Source: CAZBMJ01 sp964493205 | Lineage (GTDB): Bacteria; Myxococcota; UBA727; JABDBI01 | DNA length: 37,250 nucleotides | Assembly: GCA_964493205.1 (NCBI GenBank) | Contig: CAZBMJ010000021.1 | Location: 1-37,250 of the forward strand | Direction: 5' to 3' | In this document: positions 33,306 through 37,250 of the stretch, piece by piece | Layout of the letters: each line of letters opens with the position of its first letter | Position numbering within the stretch: position 1 is the stretch's first letter | The notes under the pieces: model-generated | The model's input: the letters and a program-made list of their open reading frames with translations, nothing else | What the model was told of the DNA's origin: nothing | The model's database searches: none | Made by a program: the position numbers and the translations under genes

Positions 33306-34475
33306 ATGGTAAAAATTTTAAAACTATTACTTATATTTTTTATATACTCGAGTATAAGTTTCAATTTGATTTCACAAACTATTGCCGCTGGCTCATATCA
33401 TACAGTACTGCTTGATGAAGAAGGTTATGTATGGACTCTTGGATTTGGATCTTGTGGACAATTAGGCCATGGAGACAGAAAAGAACAATTAATTCCTAAA
33501 AAAATTGAAGGTATTATAGGTATTACAGCGGTAGCTGCTGGCGATTATCATACAGTACTGCTTGACAATCAAAGCAACATTTGGACCTGTGGCGACGAAA
33601 AATATGGGCAATTAGGGTATGGAAATAATCATCATCAGCTTACTCCCAAACAAGTATCAGGAATAACAGATATAATAGCAATCGCTGCTGGTGCTTATCA
33701 TACAGTGTTTCTAGATAAGCATGGAAATGTCTGGACTTGTGGAGACGCAAGATATGGACAATTAGGGTATGAAAATAATCAATCTCAGTTTATTCCTAAA
33801 CAAATAGAAGGAATAACAGATGTAATAGCAATCGCTGCTGGTGGTAATAAAACATTGCTCTTAGATAAGCAACGAAATGTCTGGTTTTTTGGTGAAGAAA
33901 AATATGGAGAATATCAATTTCAACCTAAAAAAATTGAAGAAATAATAAATATAGTCGCACTTGCTGCTAGTCGCTCACATATAATACTACTGGATGAGAA
34001 TGCTCAAGTATGGACTTTTGGAGATGGACGTAATGGGCAATTGGGTCATGGAGATAGACAATATAAAAGTAAGCCTAAAAAAATAGAAAATATAACAAAT
34101 ATAAAGGCTATTGCCGCTGGCCACTCACATACCATACTGCTGGATGAGCATAATCAAGTATGGACTTTTGGCTATGGAAAATTTGGGCAGCTAGGAAATG
34201 GAAACACACTAGATCAAATTTTGCCTAATCAATTGGGAAATATAAAAAATATAACAGCTATTAGTGCAGGCAATTTCCATACTATATTAATTGGTAAAGA
34301 AGGCAGATTGTGGACTTTTGGCGATGGAGAATTTGGACGTTTAGGACATGGTGATAATAAAAACCAGCTTCTTCCCAAGCAAATTGAAGGTATCCCTAGT
34401 ATAACAGCATCTAACACTTATAGATTTAACAAAACTAAAAGTGCAAGAAATCTTTTTATGCATACATCACTTTAG
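33306..34475 (+). CDS. Secreted RCC1-repeat protein (copy 2)
   Basis: 389 aa with AAAGG 6 bp before the ATG. Signal peptide ILKLLLIFFIYSSISFNLISQTIA, then seven RCC1 blades (for example VAAGDYHTVLLDNQSNIWTCG and IAAGHSHTILLDEHNQVWTFG). One blade near residue 200 (RNVWFFGEEKYGEYQFQPK) has lost the GQLGHG turn. The signal peptide and tail (KTKSARN) resemble copy 1, so this is a tandem duplication. Its end overlaps the convergent small gene by 20 bp. Confidence 0.85.
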   Translation: MVKILKLLLIFFIYSSISFNLISQTIAAGSYHTVLLDEEGYVWTLGFGSCGQLGHGDRKEQLIPKKIEGIIGITAVAAGDYHTVLLDNQSNIWTCGDEKYGQLGYGNNHHQLTPKQVSGITDIIAIAAGAYHTVFLDKHGNVWTCGDARYGQLGYENNQSQFIPKQIEGITDVIAIAAGGNKTLLLDKQRNVWFFGEEKYGEYQFQPKKIEEIINIVALAASRSHIILLDENAQVWTFGDGRNGQLGHGDRQYKSKPKKIENITNIKAIAAGHSHTILLDEHNQVWTFGYGKFGQLGNGNTLDQILPNQLGNIKNITAISAGNFHTILIGKEGRLWTFGDGEFGRLGHGDNKNQLLPKQIEGIPSITASNTYRFNKTKSARNLFMHTSL

Positions 34476-34653
34476 GCTCTTTTCTTTGTTTGCGTAAAAA
34501 AACATCGGCGGTTTTTTTAGGAGCTGTTTCTATGCAAGGTACCATGTAAGAGCAATCATCACTTTTGTTTATCTCAGATTTATTAGACATAAGCGCTGCA
34601 CTTATTAACACCATTAAAAGTGTGGCAATGGCTATGATTATTTGTCGCAACAT
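34456..34653 (-). CDS. Small anchored protein, unknown
   Basis: 65 aa: one hydrophobic N-terminal segment (IIIAIATLLMVLISAALM), then a polar, basic tail with two Cys. GGGGG lies about 4 bp before the ATG, which supports translation. It overlaps the RCC1 gene end by 20 bp. No family is recognised, and it could be spurious. Confidence 0.45.
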   Translation of the reverse strand: MLRQIIIAIATLLMVLISAALMSNKSEINKSDDCSYMVPCIETAPKKTADVFLRKQRKEPKVMYA

Positions 34654-34744
34654 AAAGCCCCCAAGCGAGTAGGGGTATGTACTAACTCTTTATGGTAAAT
34701 GCCAGCTGATGATCAAAAAATTTGATAGTTAACTATCCTACCTA

Positions 34745-35812
34745 TCAATACAAATTTTTAGTTGGATCAAAGACTTTTTTATCTAAAAAAGTTGCATTTT
34801 TTTCTAACTTATTAGCAATAACTTTATTGTATAAATCATCTTTTAATTGTGAAATGCCTTCACCTGTGACGGCGCTGATCAGATGAAATTTAATATTTTG
34901 ATTGGACAAATAATCTAAAAATTCTGTTAATTCAGCTTTTTTATCCTGATCTAGCGAATCTATTTTATTAATTACTATTATTTGAGGTAATAAAGATAGC
35001 TCTTCACTGTAATTATTAAGCTCTTGATTGATAGTTTCATATCTGTTTAGCAAAGGCTTTTCATCAGTCACATCTAACAAATGACACAAAATACTTACAC
35101 GCTCTAAATGACGCAAAAATCGAATACCTAAACCTGCACCCAGCGAAGCACCCTCTATGAGACCTGGAATATCAGCTATGACCATATCTTTGTCAATGTC
35201 AATTTGGCATACACCAACCATTGGTTTAATAGTAGTAAAAGGATAGTCAGCTATTTTTGGTTGAGCATTGCTAAGCCTTGATAATAAAGTTGATTTACCA
35301 GCATTGGGAAAGCCTAATAAACCCACATCGGCCATTAATTTTAGCGTTAAAGATAAAACACGTTCTTCGCCCTTAAAACCTGCGGTACTTTTATCAGGAG
35401 CACTACAATAAGGATTTTTAAAATGAGCGTTTCCAAAACCGCCATCGCCACCTTTGCAAACTAATAATTCCTGGCCATCGTGAAGCATATCTATACTCAT
35501 AGATGTTTCTTCACTTTCGTCTTTTACTATGGTACCCACAGGAACATAAATAACTCTATCGTTAGCATTCCTACCTGTTTTGTTTTTTGATAAGCCTTTA
35601 TCCCCGTCGTTAGAACTAATTAAAGACATTTGCTTTAAATCAAGCAAAGAACTCATACCAGAGGTTGCTTTTAAAATAATATCTCCGCCCTTGCCGCCGT
35701 TACCCCCAGCAGGCCCGCCCATGGGAACAAACTTTTCCCTACGCCAAGCAACCATGCCCTGACCGCCATCTCCAGCTTTAAGCTTTATTTTCGCTTCATC
35801 AACAAAACGCAT
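34745..35812 (-). CDS. obgE: GTPase Obg/CgtA
   Basis: 355 aa. The N-terminal glycine-rich Obg domain (MRFVDEAKIKLKAGDGGQGM, GGPAGGNGGKGGDIIL) is followed by the G domain: G1 GFPNAGKS (167-174), G3 DIPG (214-217) and NKIDS. It is an essential ribosome-assembly and stress-linked GTPase that binds the 50S subunit. It starts 4 bp after the grpE stop, so the two form an operon; in many bacteria Obg instead follows the ribosomal protein L27 gene. Confidence 0.96.
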   Translation of the reverse strand: MRFVDEAKIKLKAGDGGQGMVAWRREKFVPMGGPAGGNGGKGGDIILKATSGMSSLLDLKQMSLISSNDGDKGLSKNKTGRNANDRVIYVPVGTIVKDESEETSMSIDMLHDGQELLVCKGGDGGFGNAHFKNPYCSAPDKSTAGFKGEERVLSLTLKLMADVGLLGFPNAGKSTLLSRLSNAQPKIADYPFTTIKPMVGVCQIDIDKDMVIADIPGLIEGASLGAGLGIRFLRHLERVSILCHLLDVTDEKPLLNRYETINQELNNYSEELSLLPQIIVINKIDSLDQDKKAELTEFLDYLSNQNIKFHLISAVTGEGISQLKDDLYNKVIANKLEKNATFLDKKVFDPTKNLY

Positions 35813-35816
35813 TTTC

Positions 35817-36359
35817 TTATTTTTCCGTAATTACAGATTTTTTAGAGACTACTACTCGTGCTGGCCTAATTAGCCTATCGTGCAAATAACAACCCTTTTG
35901 ATACTCTTGCACAACTAAACCTTCTTCAATATCATCATTAATTTGTTCGCTTATTGCCTCATGAGACTTTGGATCAAATTGCATACCAACTGCACTAAAA
36001 ATTTTAACGCCAAACTTATTTAAGACTTCTAATAGTTGTTTAAGTACCATATTGATACCCACTACCAAGTCTTTGCTGTTGGTGTTTTCAGTTTTATTAT
36101 AAGCTTTAATCGCCTCTTCTAAGTTATCCATTACAGGCAATAAAGACTGTATTAAAGAGTCATTAGCAAATTTTAATGATATAATTTGTTCTCTTTGAGT
36201 AATTTTTTTAAAGTTATCAAAATCAGCAGCTAAACGTAAAAATTTATCACGAGAAAGCTCTAGCTCTTTCTCTAAAACTTCTTTTTCTTCTTTATTCAGC
36301 TCTGGGTTTAATTCTGTTAATAATTCTTCTTTATCGTTATTTTTTTCAGGTTCAGTCAT
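35817..36359 (-). CDS. grpE: Nucleotide exchange factor GrpE
   Basis: 180 aa. An acidic N-terminus with a long coiled coil (ELNPELNKEEKEVLEKELEL) leads to the GrpE core: ADFDNFKKITQREQ, SLLPVMDNLEEAI, and the beta-domain signature MQFDPKSHEAISEQ … GCYLHDRLIRPARVVVSK. It releases ADP from DnaK during protein folding. No hrcA or dnaK is adjacent. A candidate promoter lies upstream. Confidence 0.95.
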   Translation of the reverse strand: MTEPEKNNDKEELLTELNPELNKEEKEVLEKELELSRDKFLRLAADFDNFKKITQREQIISLKFANDSLIQSLLPVMDNLEEAIKAYNKTENTNSKDLVVGINMVLKQLLEVLNKFGVKIFSAVGMQFDPKSHEAISEQINDDIEEGLVVQEYQKGCYLHDRLIRPARVVVSKKSVITEK

Positions 36360-36388
36360 AGTTATTTTTCCACATTTTCAATAGATGT

Positions 36389-36417
36389 AATGTAATCAAC
36401 AGAACAGACATAGACAA
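36389..36417 (-). promoter_or_regulatory. Possible promoter of grpE-obg
   Basis: On the minus strand TTGTCT (36417-36412), a 17-bp spacer and TACATT (36394-36389) lie about 30 bp before the grpE ATG. The match to the -10 consensus is moderate. No CIRCE element or clear heat-shock sigma-32 site is seen. Confidence 0.35.
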
Positions 36418-36434
36418 GGGGGCTTTAAGAGAGC

Positions 36435-36462
36435 TTGAAAAAATATAAATTTTTTATATACT
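36435..36462 (+). promoter_or_regulatory. Strong sigma70-type promoter for the lysine-rich protein
   Basis: TTGAAA (36435-36440), a 16-bp spacer and TATACT (36457-36462), leaving a leader of about 55 nt that holds a GGAGAG ribosome site at 36511-36516. Confidence 0.6.
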
Positions 36463-36522
36463 TGCCAAAAACAGCTGAAAAAAGTAAAGAACTACATATA
36501 AATTTATATAGGAGAGATAAAA

Positions 36523-37164
36523 ATGCTTAAAGAGCAGATGATAAACCTAGCAATGAAAGCTTTAAGCAAGGTTAATGAAACTAAAGAAATTATGCAAAGT
36601 ACTATTTTGCAAGACGAATCTGTCAAAAAATACCTAAAAAGTTTACAAAAAGCAGCTAAATGGCTAGCGGAACAAGACTTAGATAACAATAAACCAGTAA
36701 AAAAAACGGCTAAAAAGTCTCGTAAACCAGTCAGACCAGTTAAAAAAACTAACATAAAGCCTGAGATAAAAATTAATCTTGAATCAAAAGAAAGAAAAAG
36801 TTCCATAAAGCCAATCAAAGAAATAAATTCAACAAAAGCTGATACAATTCTCAGTCTTATTAAAAATAATAACTTAAGAATAATTAGTAAAACCGATGAG
36901 TTTGATGGCAAAAAAAGCCTCGCTTACTTGATTTGGGCTTTAGGAAATGCTGAAAAGGCCAATATTTCTGATGGAATATCAGTTCATGATGTTTCTTCTT
37001 TGTTGTATAAAACAAGCAACATAGAACTCTATCCTATAAATATTTCTCGAGTGCTCAACTCAAATATGTCTTTCATTAAAAAAGCAGGCCAAGAAAAGCG
37101 TACAAAAACTTACCTTTTAAGCTCACAAGGTAAAAAAGTTTTTGACAAAAAATTTGCTTTGTAA
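36523..37164 (+). CDS. Lysine-rich protein with winged-helix-like C-terminus, unknown
   Basis: 213 aa. Residues about 1-50 are helical. Residues 55-100 are rich in K/R/P/T (KKTAKKSRKPVRPVKKTNIKP), like histone-H1-type or Hc1-like tails that bind DNA loosely. Residues 105-213 read as a winged helix: ILSLIKNNNLRIISK, ISVHDVSSLLYKTSNIELYPINISRVLN and TKTYLLSSQGKKVF. The combination suggests a DNA-binding chromosome-associated protein; the family is not recognised. A strong promoter and a good ribosome site suggest high expression. Confidence 0.55.
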   Translation: MLKEQMINLAMKALSKVNETKEIMQSTILQDESVKKYLKSLQKAAKWLAEQDLDNNKPVKKTAKKSRKPVRPVKKTNIKPEIKINLESKERKSSIKPIKEINSTKADTILSLIKNNNLRIISKTDEFDGKKSLAYLIWALGNAEKANISDGISVHDVSSLLYKTSNIELYPINISRVLNSNMSFIKKAGQEKRTKTYLLSSQGKKVFDKKFAL

Positions 37165-37177
37165 AGCTAAATAAGCC

Positions 37178-37196
37178 GTTTCTACGTACCGTGACC
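37178..37196. repeat. Partial copy of the 23.6-kb intergenic repeat
   Basis: GTTTCTACGTACCGTGACC matches the reverse complement of a block near 23700-23718 (GTTTCTACGTGCCACGCC) at most positions. The rest of the window end shows nothing recognisable. Confidence 0.35.
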
Positions 37197-37250
37197 ATAT
37201 GATTACCCATAAGTTGATTAGTTAATCTGAGTTTTGGATAAGCACAGGTG

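Noticed and set aside
34724..34737. GATAGTTAACTATC perfect 14-bp palindrome after obg
   Set aside because: It is short and AT-rich, with no paired site or clear promoter; it may be a weak terminator stem but cannot be supported.
36360..36430. Heat-shock (sigma-32 or CIRCE) control of grpE
   Set aside because: Only a CCCTTG fragment is seen; no CCCCAT-type -10 or CIRCE dyad is present.

Overview
The window is AT-rich, densely coded DNA from a host-associated, probably intracellular bacterium. The evidence is a set of exported proteins built from eukaryotic-type modules: ankyrin repeats, an F-box, a MYND zinc finger, leucine-rich repeats, RCC1 propellers and a Sel1-like repeat. There is also gene decay and IS/MITE debris. 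The lineage cannot be fixed from sequence alone. Dependentiae/Babelota, Legionellales, Rickettsiales-like bacteria or a reduced deltaproteobacterium-like symbiont all fit. Housekeeping proteins (GrpE, Obg, a lipoprotein DsbA) look loosely deltaproteobacterial to me, and one intergenic repeat resembles those of intracellular proteobacteria.

Left part, 1-19500, is accessory. Positions 31-3070 (minus) hold four adjacent genes: two GNAT acetyltransferases, a chloramphenicol-phosphotransferase-like kinase and an APH(9)-like kinase. Together they look like a small antibiotic-modification operon. Positions 3205-5409 (plus) carry two tandem PvcA/DIT1-type isocyanide-synthase homologues, both with N-terminal export signals, which is the most unusual pair here. 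Next come a DUF2000 protein, a MITE-like element, a secreted F-box protein, an IS982-type transposase relic, an ankyrin lipoprotein, a MarR/NTF2-like divergent pair with a palindromic operator, a MYND protein and an uncharacterised coiled-coil protein. A broken AAA ATPase follows; its two ends flank about 2.7 kb of unrelated secreted genes and a partial duplication. Then come an LRR protein and a decayed Fic gene.

A tRNA-Ser(UGA) at about 19.5 kb marks the change to a more ordinary chromosomal backbone. First is a compact minus-strand biosynthetic operon: a 3-hydroxyacyl-CoA dehydrogenase/enoyl-CoA hydratase fusion, a cytochrome P450 and a class I terpene synthase. After it come mgtE-rnhA-folK-M23 peptidase, a DsbA lipoprotein, a YbjN-like protein, an atpC-hesB pair detached from any visible atp operon, priA, two tandem secreted RCC1 proteins, grpE-obg, and a lysine-rich winged-helix-like protein.

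Several starts were moved from the longest reading frame to a downstream ATG with a Shine-Dalgarno sequence, as noted per gene. The main candidates for new biology are the exported isocyanide-synthase pair, the terpene synthase/P450/beta-oxidation-fusion operon, the four-gene drug-modification operon, and the secreted eukaryotic-like proteins.
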